Notes: generated by a model from the sequence alone, not told the origin. 64,000 nucleotides of DNA from Moraxellaceae bacterium (GCA_030680295.1 JAUXVU010000020.1:228248-292247), one strand, 5' to 3'; shown: positions 24,324-31,213, numbered from the stretch's first letter. A program made the numbers and translations.

Positions 24324-24760
24324 GTGCTTTCGCCGTATGTGCCCCAGCGGATGGTAAGTTTACAATCCCCCATGCCACCAATTTCAAGTAAATGCTCATT
24401 GGGCGATGGAGTGTGATGGAAAGCTACATCCAACCAATTAACCACATAGTACGACATGTTCACGAGCTTTCCTTGACTGGTCTCTATTGAAATATACTCG
24501 TCAACGAGATGACCGGTTTTGCAATAATGAAACTCCACAATTTCTCCCTGAATTTCCTTAAGAGCTGGTTCCCCCATTATTTTTAGTATTTCTTCTGTGG
24601 GCATTCCAGGCTGTATATCTGCTGCTTTACTCAAGTCGTTCTGAGTGTAATTGGAGAGATCGGCCAGCCTTTCTTCCTCGGGCCACAATATTGATATGAC
24701 CACAAGTGCCAAGACTGCATTAAGAACGTACGACCAATTACTTTTAAACCAAATTTTCAT
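24278..24760 (-). CDS. membrane-anchored BamE-like protein (cassette gene)
   Basis: A 160-residue protein with one N-terminal membrane helix (about residues 9-25) and a soluble domain. IQPGMPTEEILKIMGEPALK followed by a strand resembles the SmpA/BamE fold, which often sits in the periplasm. The ATG at 24760 lies just after attC site 6. The last dozen residues (NKTMQPTAEASVD) are encoded by attC site 5 itself, so the natural stop has been lost into the recombination site, a common feature of cassette genes. Function unknown. Confidence 0.72.
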   Translation of the reverse strand: MKIWFKSNWSYVLNAVLALVVISILWPEEERLADLSNYTQNDLSKAADIQPGMPTEEILKIMGEPALKEIQGEIVEFHYCKTGHLVDEYISIETSQGKLVNMSYYVVNWLDVAFHHTPSPNEHLLEIGGMGDCKLTIRWGTYGESTPNKTMQPTAEASVD

Positions 24761-24775
24761 TGAGTGACCCTTTAC

Positions 24776-24855
24776 TCCTAACGTCATGCTAAATGGCGCA
24801 GCCATGAGCCTTTGATGTGGAGACTATTGCGTCCATTTTGAGCGCTTTGTTATGT
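24776..24855 (-). repeat. attC-like site 6
   Basis: 80 bp. On the minus strand it opens with ACATAAC and closes with GTTAGGA, with inner boxes AAGCGCTCAAAATGG and CCATTTAGCATGAC. The downstream end lies 16 bases before the next start codon. Confidence 0.72.
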
Positions 24856-24865
24856 GTGTCCCTGT

Positions 24866-25183
24866 TCAATTCGCTATTGATTTTCTTTGCTTTTTTTCGA
24901 TTAAAACATTTTGCTGCCATTTGCCGGGCTTTTTATCAGTGCGATGAATGCAGCCCACCCAGCAACACGGCCGTTTCTTACCTTCAAGAAGCTCTTCAAC
25001 AGCCCGATTAATTCGTTTCACTCGGGTCTTCTCTTGTTTTGCATCTTCAATCCAGCAAATAAATTCATTACGAGCGATGGCCGTCAGACTCTCCCAGAGT
25101 TCAGTAGTTTCCTTTTTTTGTCTCAAAGCGCTGGCCAAATCAACTGGCGTTTCATGGACAAGACCACCGGAAATATTAGACAT
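24866..25183 (-). CDS. YdeI/OmpD-associated-like C-terminal domain protein, copy 2 (cassette gene)
   Basis: A 105-residue protein beginning MSNISGGLVHETPVDLASAL. It shares with copy 1 (20673-20978) the block ARNEFICWIEDAKQEKTRVK and the RPCCW-GCIHRTDK cysteine motif. The C-terminus has a longer basic tail (IEKKQRKSIAN). The ATG at 25183 follows a GTTGGAA stretch. The frame is open to 25264 near attC site 7, but the paralogue supports the shorter form. Family role unknown; E. coli YdeI-like proteins have been linked to resistance to antimicrobial peptides. Confidence 0.82.
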   Translation of the reverse strand: MSNISGGLVHETPVDLASALRQKKETTELWESLTAIARNEFICWIEDAKQEKTRVKRINRAVEELLEGKKRPCCWVGCIHRTDKKPGKWQQNVLIEKKQRKSIAN

Positions 25184-25255
25184 AAAATTCCAACCTACAA
25201 ATTGTATCCTGCCAGACAACTGTCCTGAATAAATCGATGACGGGTGGCTCGAAAC

Positions 25256-25333
25256 ACATAACATTGGGCAAAACCGGCTGGCTGGAGGCGGGCGAAGCCC
25301 ACTGAAAGCCAGTCCATGTTGATGGACTTATGA
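25256..25333 (-). repeat. attC-like site 7 (degenerate)
   Basis: 78 bp. On the minus strand it opens with TCATAAG (last base of the box altered) and closes with GTTATGT; a central GGGCTTCGCCC hairpin and flanking CTGGC and GCCAG boxes remain. Confidence 0.55.
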
Positions 25334-26047
25334 GCTCGGGCGTCCAATCCAGTAAAGATAACAAAACGCAAAAATTTGAATGGTAACCGATGCTTCATAA
25401 ACCAATAACCTATTCACGTGAGATAGCACCCATTTTGACAATATGGAGCTCGCCTTTAGTGCGACGAGAACGCTGTAAGCAAACGGGGTTACAAAAATCC
25501 AAATCAAGATGTAGTAAGCGCCGAAGAAAATAACAAATCCTAGGAACATCCACCACGCAGCCTCGATGCTGGATGTTGGTGCCAAACCAAACGGCTCAAA
25601 GAACGGATAGAACGCGCGCATGAGCCCAGCTTTTGGCTCTAGATAATCAAGGAACAGGATGCCCCAAGGCCAAAATAGAGACCAGCCAACCATAGGAACG
25701 AATGGTTGCAGTGCATCGCTGTGTTTAAAGCTCCAACGGAAAGAGAACCATGCAAGGAAACATATAAAGAAACCACTTGATGTCCAAAACATCAGCGCTT
25801 GAGATTTGGCGAAAACTGCAACAACAGTCAATAGCCCAGTAGCTATTGAAAGTTTCTTGAAGTGCGAAATCAGTACATCCAGTTCGGCGCGCACATCAGC
25901 ATTCGCACGCCATGTAAACGCTTTTAGAAGTCCAATTTCTGTCAGGCCGACTAATTTCTGCCAGCGTGGGGACTTCGCCACAATTCCCTCGTTGAACCAG
26001 AAGAAGGAAATGGCGCCAAGTATTACTACGAAATCGGCAAATCTCAT
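25328..26047 (-). CDS. polytopic membrane protein, unknown function (cassette gene)
   Basis: A 239-residue protein with about six hydrophobic segments (near residues 5-20, 68-85, 88-105, 118-132, 163-185 and 222-236). A soluble stretch of about 40 residues follows the first helix. No family is recognised. The start is ten bases past attC site 8 and the stop is in attC site 7, so it is a single-gene cassette. Confidence 0.7.
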   Translation of the reverse strand: MRFADFVVILGAISFFWFNEGIVAKSPRWQKLVGLTEIGLLKAFTWRANADVRAELDVLISHFKKLSIATGLLTVVAVFAKSQALMFWTSSGFFICFLAWFSFRWSFKHSDALQPFVPMVGWSLFWPWGILFLDYLEPKAGLMRAFYPFFEPFGLAPTSSIEAAWWMFLGFVIFFGAYYILIWIFVTPFAYSVLVALKASSILSKWVLSHVNRLLVYEASVTIQIFAFCYLYWIGRPSS

Positions 26048-26056
26048 ATTGATAAG

Positions 26057-26130
26057 AGCTAACGTCTGGTTAAGGGGCAGGCTTTAGCCCGTCCCGAGTG
26101 TACGCAGCGAACGGCTTGAACCACTAACTA
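26057..26130 (-). repeat. attC-like site 8
   Basis: About 74 bp. On the minus strand it contains GTGGTTCAAGCCG and CCCCTTAACCAGAC, which match site 3 closely, and ends GTTAGCT. The first box is altered (TAGTTAG in place of CTAAC). The stop of the next gene lies in it. Confidence 0.75.
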
Positions 26131-26940
26131 GTGGTTCTCACCGTCAGATGTGAATTCTATTTTTGGAGGTAGTTCGGACATGGCATAGTGGACGAATTGC
26201 TGCCCAAGCGCAGTTAATTCATAACCTTCATGTACATCGAATGCAGATACAAGGGGCTTAGGTCCGCTTCCTTGCGGCTTTCTGGCGGCTGGTTTTGCAA
26301 TGAAATTACCAAATCGATCTGTGTCTCTGTGCTGCCGTATTATGCCGCCGGTGCTTAAGTCGCGAAATAATAATTTATAAAGATCTGCGTCTGCTGAGTC
26401 TTCCCGCACTGTACCCTTTCCGATCTTTTCCCATATGCCGCAACGCGTTATTCCGGCGCTATTGTAAATGGCGCCAATTACTTGAAAATGCATCTCTGAA
26501 TATGTATTTATCCAGTCAATATACATTCTTACCACGTCATCGCTTGAGGCTGAAGTAGCGGCGGCATTTGACAGAATGTTCCTAATATAAATACGTTTTT
26601 CTTCACTTTCAGCGCCGGCCCACTCGCGGAATGTCTTTTTAACTAAAGATTGATATTCTTTACTTTCTATTCTTTTGGTGACTGTTTCATCTTGAAGGTC
26701 AAGCCTAGCCATTATCTCTATAATGGTTTCTTCTTTTTCTTTGAGTTCGTCTCGAAGCATTCGCACCCAATGCTCGAAAAAACGATTTACCTTTTCTTGC
26801 TCGCCTTCTGACCACGCGCCTGCAATAGCGGAAAATACTCCTCCTGCAAAAGGCACTGCACCTCCAATAGCTTGTAAGGCGCCACGTGAATATTTTGCGA
26901 TTTTTCCTTCTTTAGGAAGTTCAAGGCTGTCATCATCCAT
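26128..26940 (-). CDS. unknown cassette protein with hydrophobic segment and winged-helix-like tail
   Basis: A 270-residue protein. Residues about 22-45 (ALQAIGGAVPFAGGVFSAIA) are a glycine- and alanine-rich hydrophobic stretch. A long helical region follows (about 50-145, including EWAGAESEEKRIYIRNILSN). Residues 150-260 look like a winged-helix or DNA-binding module (FQVIGAIYNSAGITRCGIWE ... YELTALGQQFVHYAMSEL). I do not recognise a named family. The stop is in attC site 8 and the start lies 16 bases past attC site 9. A defence or regulatory role is possible but not shown. Confidence 0.72.
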   Translation of the reverse strand: MDDDSLELPKEGKIAKYSRGALQAIGGAVPFAGGVFSAIAGAWSEGEQEKVNRFFEHWVRMLRDELKEKEETIIEIMARLDLQDETVTKRIESKEYQSLVKKTFREWAGAESEEKRIYIRNILSNAAATSASSDDVVRMYIDWINTYSEMHFQVIGAIYNSAGITRCGIWEKIGKGTVREDSADADLYKLLFRDLSTGGIIRQHRDTDRFGNFIAKPAARKPQGSGPKPLVSAFDVHEGYELTALGQQFVHYAMSELPPKIEFTSDGENH

Positions 26941-26956
26941 GGCGTTCCCCTTATTG

Positions 26957-27016
26957 CTCTAACGTTCGCTTCAGGTGCGCGGAAAAGCCGCATCACTCTG
27001 TAAACGCTTGTTAGCC
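26957..27016 (-). repeat. attC-like site 9
   Basis: 60 bp. On the minus strand GGCTAACAAGCG opens and CGAACGTTAGAG closes, with a central GCGGCTTTTCCGC stem. It is among the clearest sites of the array. Confidence 0.85.
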
Positions 27017-27639
27017 ATGCCCACGGCACACCCATGCAGTGCATTTATTCGGACTGCCAATTTAGAGCTCCATTCTTTGCTAGGCAGGCTAGGCCGAGGG
27101 TATTTGAGTTGAGCCACGAAACCAAGTGCCTGATAAAAAGCTACATTACCGAGGTTTTTGCCGAATTTATCACGTAACCCATCAAGCCCAATAGAGCCGG
27201 AACCATAAAACGCAATTGCTAAGTAGGCAGATGCAATTCGACGCTTCGAGACTCTCCGCACGAGCATCAATGCAAGAATTTGCTCCCTCATTTTACGGGG
27301 GATTGTTCGTTCGTGACGGCCGGTTACAACGCGCACAAACTGCTGCTCGATGGTACTCGCACCCTGAATCTGACCCAGACTAATACGGACCCAAACAGCC
27401 CTAAACATTGCGATAACGTCGATCCCAGGATGAAGCTTGTTGCGATGATCCTCAGCGAGAATTACTGCATCAACAAAGGGATCTGGAACAGACTCTCCTA
27501 ACCGAGTTGTGAGTTCGAGACAATCTTCGAGATCCGCATGAAGGCTCGCAGATCCAAACCAACCTAAAATTATCGATATCAGGCTCATTGGAGTTGCAAG
27601 CACTATAAGGATGGTTTTCAAAACTCGTTCCGTTGCCAC
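26971..27639 (-). CDS. small GT51 peptidoglycan-glycosyltransferase-like protein (cassette gene)
   Basis: A 222-residue protein with one N-terminal membrane helix (about residues 7-29) and a glycosyltransferase-51 domain. The catalytic glutamate lies in AEDHRNKLHPGID (E63), the second motif is GASTIEQQFVRVV (93-105), and RKMREQILALMLVRR follows. There is no transpeptidase domain. Such monofunctional enzymes polymerise lipid II into glycan strands. The start is a GTG that overlaps the upstream gene by 22 bases; an ATG at 27588 would cut the membrane helix. The last residues (ANKRLQSDAAFPRT) are encoded by attC site 9. An integron-borne GT51 protein is unusual. Confidence 0.8.
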   Translation of the reverse strand: MATERVLKTILIVLATPMSLISIILGWFGSASLHADLEDCLELTTRLGESVPDPFVDAVILAEDHRNKLHPGIDVIAMFRAVWVRISLGQIQGASTIEQQFVRVVTGRHERTIPRKMREQILALMLVRRVSKRRIASAYLAIAFYGSGSIGLDGLRDKFGKNLGNVAFYQALGFVAQLKYPRPSLPSKEWSSKLAVRINALHGCAVGMANKRLQSDAAFPRT

Positions 27640-28124
27640 TTCACTTCGCCGTCTTGATTGGCAACCATCGAACTAAAGCTCCCCGCCATTTCGTCATCAG
27701 AATTAACAATTAGATCGTAGAAGTTGGTCGACTCACGACCATGACCGTCTTCGACAACATGGAGTACGACACGATCTTTCGAAAAATAGCTCTTCTGTAC
27801 AAACCCTTCGACAACACCTCTGGTACGATTCTCTGCTTCGTATTCTCTCTCACCAGTCGATGAATTCTCGTAAACTTTCTCGACAGTGCCTTCAATTCGA
27901 TTTCCCTCGCGCCAGAGCATTGCAACATATCTCAAAATCATACCTTTATATGGGTTATAGGCTGAGTTCACGGTGTGCATTTCAAAGAACCAACGCCCAG
28001 TGATTTGCGGTAGCGGGAAAACCTTCTCACGGATCCAGAAGAATAGAAAAGCCAGAATGCCGCCACCGATTACAGTCGCAAGCAGGCTATACAAAAAATT
28101 TAAAGCGAACAATTCTTTGGTCAT
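27618..28124 (-). CDS. membrane-anchored beta-rich protein (cassette gene)
   Basis: A 168-residue protein with one N-terminal membrane helix (about residues 8-31), a short basic linker, and a beta-rich domain that starts ITGRWFFEMHT (lipocalin-like GxW at 43-45) and continues with alternating strands to the C-terminus (RVVLHVVEDGHG, DEMAGSFSSMVANQDGEVKW). This layout resembles the membrane-plus-beta-barrel effectors of CBASS immunity (Cap15-like), but that is a structural guess. The ATG at 28124 is chosen after GGGAGGGGCGC. The gene overlaps the GT51 gene by 22 bases and no attC lies between them, so both belong to one cassette. Confidence 0.72.
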   Translation of the reverse strand: MTKELFALNFLYSLLATVIGGGILAFLFFWIREKVFPLPQITGRWFFEMHTVNSAYNPYKGMILRYVAMLWREGNRIEGTVEKVYENSSTGEREYEAENRTRGVVEGFVQKSYFSKDRVVLHVVEDGHGRESTNFYDLIVNSDDEMAGSFSSMVANQDGEVKWQRNEF

Positions 28125-28147
28125 GCGCCCCTCCCATTTACTGGTAC

Positions 28148-28225
28148 AGCTAACGTCGCACACTACGGCTTGAGCAACGTATGCATCCGGCACCTTCAGG
28201 CGCAAATTGATGCACCTTGTTAGTT
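28148..28225 (-). repeat. attC-like site 10
   Basis: 78 bp. On the minus strand it opens with AACTAAC and closes with GTTAGCT; inner boxes include GGTGCATCAATTTGCGCC and TTGCTCAAGCCG. The stop of the 28220 gene is in its first box. Confidence 0.75.
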
Positions 28226-28735
28226 ACGTAGTGCATCTTCGATTAAATCCCATCGCCCTTCGTATTCAGCGATATTCCAAAAATACGCCGCCGCCCCTTC
28301 CTCCACAGCAATAGCTCGTACCGAGCTGTCTTTTCGCTGTTGCCCTTTTTTTCCAAGTACTGAAAGCCACTCACGATGGCGAGCTGAAACGTTATCGGCC
28401 ATCTCTTTACTTGGTACTATGTAATAACGAAATGGAAACTCGGAGCCCGGCGTCGGGATTCCGCCGATAATCCAGAAAAAATTTGATCCGTAAGCTCGCT
28501 CGGCCTTCTTTCCCACGCTGCAAGTCTTATTCCCAGGAACAAATGTCTTTACCTGTATATGAACAAACTTTGTGCCATCACGGTTGCTGCAAAGCACATC
28601 AGTATTCGGCGTATTACCGAGTGTTACGACGGCAGCATAGCCGCGACGACACAGCTCCCCAGCGATAAAGAACTGGCTTGAATTGCCACGATAGCTTTTG
28701 TCTTTATCTGATAAGTTCACAAATACCTCATACAA
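28220..28735 (-). CDS. PD-(D/E)XK-like protein, possible nuclease (cassette gene)
   Basis: A 171-residue protein. The pattern E27 (AGELCRRGYAAVVTLG), D46 (GNTPNTDVLCSN) and Q61-x-K63 (HIQVKT) fits the E-D-(D/E/Q)XK core of the restriction-endonuclease-like fold, as in many small proteins of unknown role. The later part (SNFFWIIGG, FRYYIVPSKEMADNV) resembles the extension of DUF-type PD-(D/E)XK proteins that act on DNA. There is no methylase next to it. The stop lies in attC site 10, so it is a single-gene cassette. Nuclease activity is inferred from the pattern only. Confidence 0.7.
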   Translation of the reverse strand: MYEVFVNLSDKDKSYRGNSSQFFIAGELCRRGYAAVVTLGNTPNTDVLCSNRDGTKFVHIQVKTFVPGNKTCSVGKKAERAYGSNFFWIIGGIPTPGSEFPFRYYIVPSKEMADNVSARHREWLSVLGKKGQQRKDSSVRAIAVEEGAAAYFWNIAEYEGRWDLIEDALRN

Positions 28736-28792
28736 CTATCGTTCGAACTAAGCCGAACCACGAAGCGGAACGGCCCGAATGAGAAGCTAGAG
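28734..28792 (-). repeat. attC-like site 11 (degenerate)
   Basis: 59 bp. The inner boxes CATTCGGGCCGTTCC and GGTTCGGCTTAGTTCGAACG and a GCTTCG turn remain. The outer boxes are altered (CTCTAGC and GATAGTT), so it is probably inactive. Confidence 0.55.
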
Positions 28793-29209
28793 CACAGCAA
28801 GCGCAAAACGACCCACCATGAACCACAAAACAAGACTAGACACGAAATATGCAGTGAACCTGAAGTTCACGATATTAATCGTGCAATGAATAAGGCTGTG
28901 CAACGCTCGCAAGGAAACAAACGCCCATGCCGCATACAGATAAGTGGAATCAACACTGGCAGTGACAAAAAGTACAATACAGAGCGCGTAGAAAATAACA
29001 GGCAACTCAAACAAGTTTTTCAGATTGTTTGATGAGTTGTTGATATTGGCTGGAATGGCCGCATTAAGTAGCTCTGGTGTGGCGATGGACTGTGGGTTAA
29101 TGCCACTTTTTAATATGAACGGAAGACGCCGCGCATACATATAGGCCCACACAATTCCGGTGAGCAGAAACATGGTAACGACTGGTTGAAGAATGAGTTT
29201 TTGGTTCAT
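28787..29209 (-). CDS. MAPEG family membrane protein
   Basis: A 140-residue protein with four membrane helices and the MAPEG pattern: NSSNNLKNLFELPVIFYALC (about residues 57-76), where the NLFExP block binds glutathione-like ligands in the family, and AWAFVSLRALHSLIHCTIN (about 94-112). MAPEG proteins include membrane glutathione transferases. Its stop is in attC-like site 11, which makes it the last gene that can be tied to the array. It starts 29 bases after the preceding gene. Confidence 0.88.
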   Translation of the reverse strand: MNQKLILQPVVTMFLLTGIVWAYMYARRLPFILKSGINPQSIATPELLNAAIPANINNSSNNLKNLFELPVIFYALCIVLFVTASVDSTYLYAAWAFVSLRALHSLIHCTINIVNFRFTAYFVSSLVLWFMVGRFALAVL

Positions 29210-29237
29210 CGAAATTCCTTTTCCGGTAATTTAACGC

Positions 29238-29558
29238 TTATTTAGCATCGCTAGACTTTTCCACTTCTAGGTACTGAATAGTGAGCGGCCAAAATAATGA
29301 ATAAATCCATAAGCCTAATGATATTGCCACGCCCAAAACAACCGTGCCAAACAATGCAAAAAATACACCCATGAACTGACCAAGAACTATGGCTTTTGCC
29401 CCTGTCACGGGCTGACTATTCCAGCTCATATTGACCAAATCGACTGATGCAAGTAGGCCAAGAATAGTAAAAATAGGGACAAGACCAAAAATCAGGCCTT
29501 TGGCTATAAGTGAAAACACAGTGGCAATGTGGAGTCTTTTGATTTCGACTTTACTCAT
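29238..29558 (-). CDS. two- to three-helix membrane protein, unknown function
   Basis: A 106-residue protein with a short charged start, two or three membrane helices (about residues 16-42 and 62-92), and a charged C-terminal tail (EVEKSSDAK). It lies between the MAPEG gene and the DUF4236 gene, all on the minus strand with 28- and 42-base gaps. The family is not recognised. Confidence 0.68.
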   Translation of the reverse strand: MSKVEIKRLHIATVFSLIAKGLIFGLVPIFTILGLLASVDLVNMSWNSQPVTGAKAIVLGQFMGVFFALFGTVVLGVAISLGLWIYSLFWPLTIQYLEVEKSSDAK

Positions 29559-29600
29559 AAACTCTTCCTAAGTTTTTGTAGCTCCAACACCAGCAGCAAA

Positions 29601-29903
29601 CTAACTAAATATTGCAATAAGAACAATAACAATAATAAAACCAATAAAAAGTTGAAGCCCAGTTCCTTGCTCGACTGATGGGGTGCTAGTTTCCACTCCG
29701 CTACCTTTACTCTTACTCGAAAGCTTGTGAGTGCTAGACAGGCCAGTACCAGGCAGGCTGCTTGTAAGTTGTGTACCCTTTTTACCGCCGGCATTCACAG
29801 TAATGCCTTTGCCACCCAGTGAAACACTTGATACTCCCTTTGATGTGACATTGAGCTTAATGCCGGGAGCAATTTTTATCCTTTTCCTAAATTTTATTGC
29901 CAT
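29601..29903 (-). CDS. DUF4236 domain protein with C-terminal membrane helix
   Basis: A 100-residue protein. The N-terminal RKRIKIAPGIKLNVTSKGVS and SVSLGGKGITVNAGGKKGTQ are the DUF4236 signature, a small beta domain of unknown function found in many phage- and plasmid-rich regions. A serine-rich linker and a C-terminal hydrophobic helix (about residues 82-99) follow. A GGGGGAAG stretch precedes the ATG. No attC site was found at either end. Confidence 0.88.
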   Translation of the reverse strand: MAIKFRKRIKIAPGIKLNVTSKGVSSVSLGGKGITVNAGGKKGTQLTSSLPGTGLSSTHKLSSKSKGSGVETSTPSVEQGTGLQLFIGFIIVIVLIAIFS

Positions 29904-30222
29904 GGAACTTCCCCCGCAGCTCTTATAGTAATTTCAGCCATATAACACTCTGCTGCCTAACCCAAAGTACAGCTGACTAATGTCACCAAAGCTAATTTCT
30001 AATCAGCCCATAAGCAACATGAATTTTCGCCGGTCATTCAAGAAACAATAGTTGGCATCTAAAGCCAGCGGGCGAGCACCCATGGCCGACCGTCGGGCGC
30101 CATGGATGGCGACCGCGAGCCTACAAGGATGTATTCACCACGGGTCGGACATGGGCGCTCGCCCACTGGCCACAGAACACTTACAATGCACCCCCACCAA
30201 ACCCCGCAAATCGAGCTGCATC
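29904..30222. other. 319-base intergenic region between DUF4236 and trmB genes
   Basis: No gene is supported. It contains the 107-bp palindromic repeat at 30064-30170 and an isolated GTTAGGC (minus strand, 29955-29961) without a partner box. The rest is AT-rich and probably holds the promoters of the two divergent genes. Confidence 0.7.
30064..30170. repeat. 107-bp imperfect palindromic element
   Basis: The outer arms, 30064-30084 and 30150-30170, are complementary at 19 of 21 positions (left arm GCCAGCGGGCGAGCACCCAT). A second, inner pair (GGCCGACCG with CGGGTCGGA) lies just inside. The centre has GATGGCGACCGCGAGC and AAGGATGTATTCA. Similar intergenic repeats are common in gammaproteobacteria, where they are non-autonomous, REP- or MITE-like units. 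Only this copy is seen in the window. Confidence 0.75.
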
Positions 30223-30924
30223 ATGAGCGAACAAACCAGGCCACGTCCTTTCACCGATCGCATTAAAACGTTTATGCCACGGACGTCGCCGCTCAACACC
30301 TCGCAGAAGCAAGGTTTAGAACAACACGCCAGCACCTATCAGTTGCACATGAGCAACGGTGTGCTAGACCAACAAGCCGTGTTTGGCCGTGTGGCACCGC
30401 TCACTTTAGAGATCGGTTTTGGCATGGGGCAAAGCCTGATTGCCATGGCGCAGGCCAGCCCAGAGCGGGATTTTATTGGTATCGAAATTCACAAGCCGGG
30501 CATGGCGCAGCTGTGTTTTGATGCCGGCAGTCACGGCCTGACCAATTTGCGCTTTTATGGTGAAGACGCGGTGCAGGTGTTAGAGACCGCCATCAACGAT
30601 GGGCAAATCGACACCGTGCAGTTGTTTTTCCCAGACCCATGGCAAAAAGCACGGCATCACAAACGTCGTTTTGTGCGTCCAGACTTAATTGAGTTGGTGC
30701 GCCGCAAACTGCGCGTGGGCGGACGTTTTCACATGGCCACCGACTGGCAGCCTTATGCCGAATGGATGCTGGAACATATGGAAGTTGCACCCGGTTTTGC
30801 GAATGCGCAAGCACCGGGTGAATACTTTCCTCGCCCTGCTTGGCGCCCGCTGACCAAATTCGAACAGCGTGGCCATATTGCAGGGCATGGCGTGTGGGAC
30901 TTAATTTATACCCGCGTTAATTAA
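30223..30924 (+). CDS. trmB: tRNA (guanine-N7-)-methyltransferase
   Basis: A 233-residue enzyme that makes m7G46 in tRNA with S-adenosylmethionine. LTLEIGFGMGQSLIAMA is the SAM-binding motif, IGIEIHKPGMAQL the acidic loop, and QLFFPDPWQKARHHKRRF the catalytic and tRNA-binding block. The ATG at 30223 is chosen because family similarity (RPFTDRIKTF) begins there; the open frame upstream runs through the palindromic repeat. The 3' end overlaps the next gene on the other strand by four bases. Confidence 0.96.
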   Translation: MSEQTRPRPFTDRIKTFMPRTSPLNTSQKQGLEQHASTYQLHMSNGVLDQQAVFGRVAPLTLEIGFGMGQSLIAMAQASPERDFIGIEIHKPGMAQLCFDAGSHGLTNLRFYGEDAVQVLETAINDGQIDTVQLFFPDPWQKARHHKRRFVRPDLIELVRRKLRVGGRFHMATDWQPYAEWMLEHMEVAPGFANAQAPGEYFPRPAWRPLTKFEQRGHIAGHGVWDLIYTRVN

Positions 30925-31193
30925 CGCTGACAGCGGCTGTTGTCGCGCTTGCTTTCAATTTCTTCAACCACGCCGTCATCAATGTCCACTTCGGCACAAA
31001 CACCGACTTTAAGTGGGCCATGATCTTCGTCCAGCTTCACATTGGCGGGCACATCAAAGCTACGTCCGCCAATGACCCAAGTGCCCGCTTTACCATCAGG
31101 GCGGCTTTCAATCATGCCGTAAAAATCATCGTCCGCCATAACAGGGGTCGATAATGCAATCACTAATGCAGCCATTCCAAATCGTAATTTCAT
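30921..31193 (-). CDS. small secreted protein, DUF5666-like
   Basis: A 90-residue protein with a cleavable signal peptide (MKLRFGMAALVIALSTPVMA, cut expected after Ala 20). The mature 70 residues (DFYGMIESRPDGKAGTWVIG then GRSFDVPANVKLDEDHGPLK) resemble a single OB-like DUF5666 unit, with two cysteines that could pair. It should be periplasmic; function unknown. It is 20 bases downstream of a membrane-protein gene. Confidence 0.78.
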   Translation of the reverse strand: MKLRFGMAALVIALSTPVMADDDFYGMIESRPDGKAGTWVIGGRSFDVPANVKLDEDHGPLKVGVCAEVDIDDGVVEEIESKRDNSRCQR

Positions 31194-31213
31194 AAAAAAC
31201 TCCGTGAATGAAC

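Larger units (their letters stand above)
19814..28792 (-). mobile_element. integron-like gene-cassette array without integrase (CALIN-like)
   Basis: Minus-strand genes are separated by 45-100 bp imperfect palindromes with a GTTRRRY-type core on one side and RYYYAAC on the other. Eleven such sites were found by eye. Several gene stops fall inside the RYYYAAC box, as in classical cassettes. The array runs from the high to the low coordinates, so attI and intI would be expected near 29-30 kb; neither is present. An MGMT/SDR gene pair without attC lies in the middle (21.3-23.0 kb) and may be a later insertion or fused cassettes. Boundaries are approximate. Confidence 0.75.

Noticed and set aside
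29223..29234. GTTAAAT core between MAPEG and the next gene
   Set aside because: It fits GTTRRRY by itself, but the 28-base gap is too short for an attC site.
29555..29794. 79-codon leucine-rich reading frame
   Set aside because: It lies over the DUF4236 gene in another frame and reflects that gene's codons.
29955..29961. Isolated GTTAGGC core, possible attI or attC
   Set aside because: No partner RYYYAAC box or paired inner boxes, and no integrase gene nearby.
30052..30222. N-terminal extension of trmB through the palindromic repeat
   Set aside because: Family similarity begins after the ATG at 30223; the upstream codons only translate the repeat.
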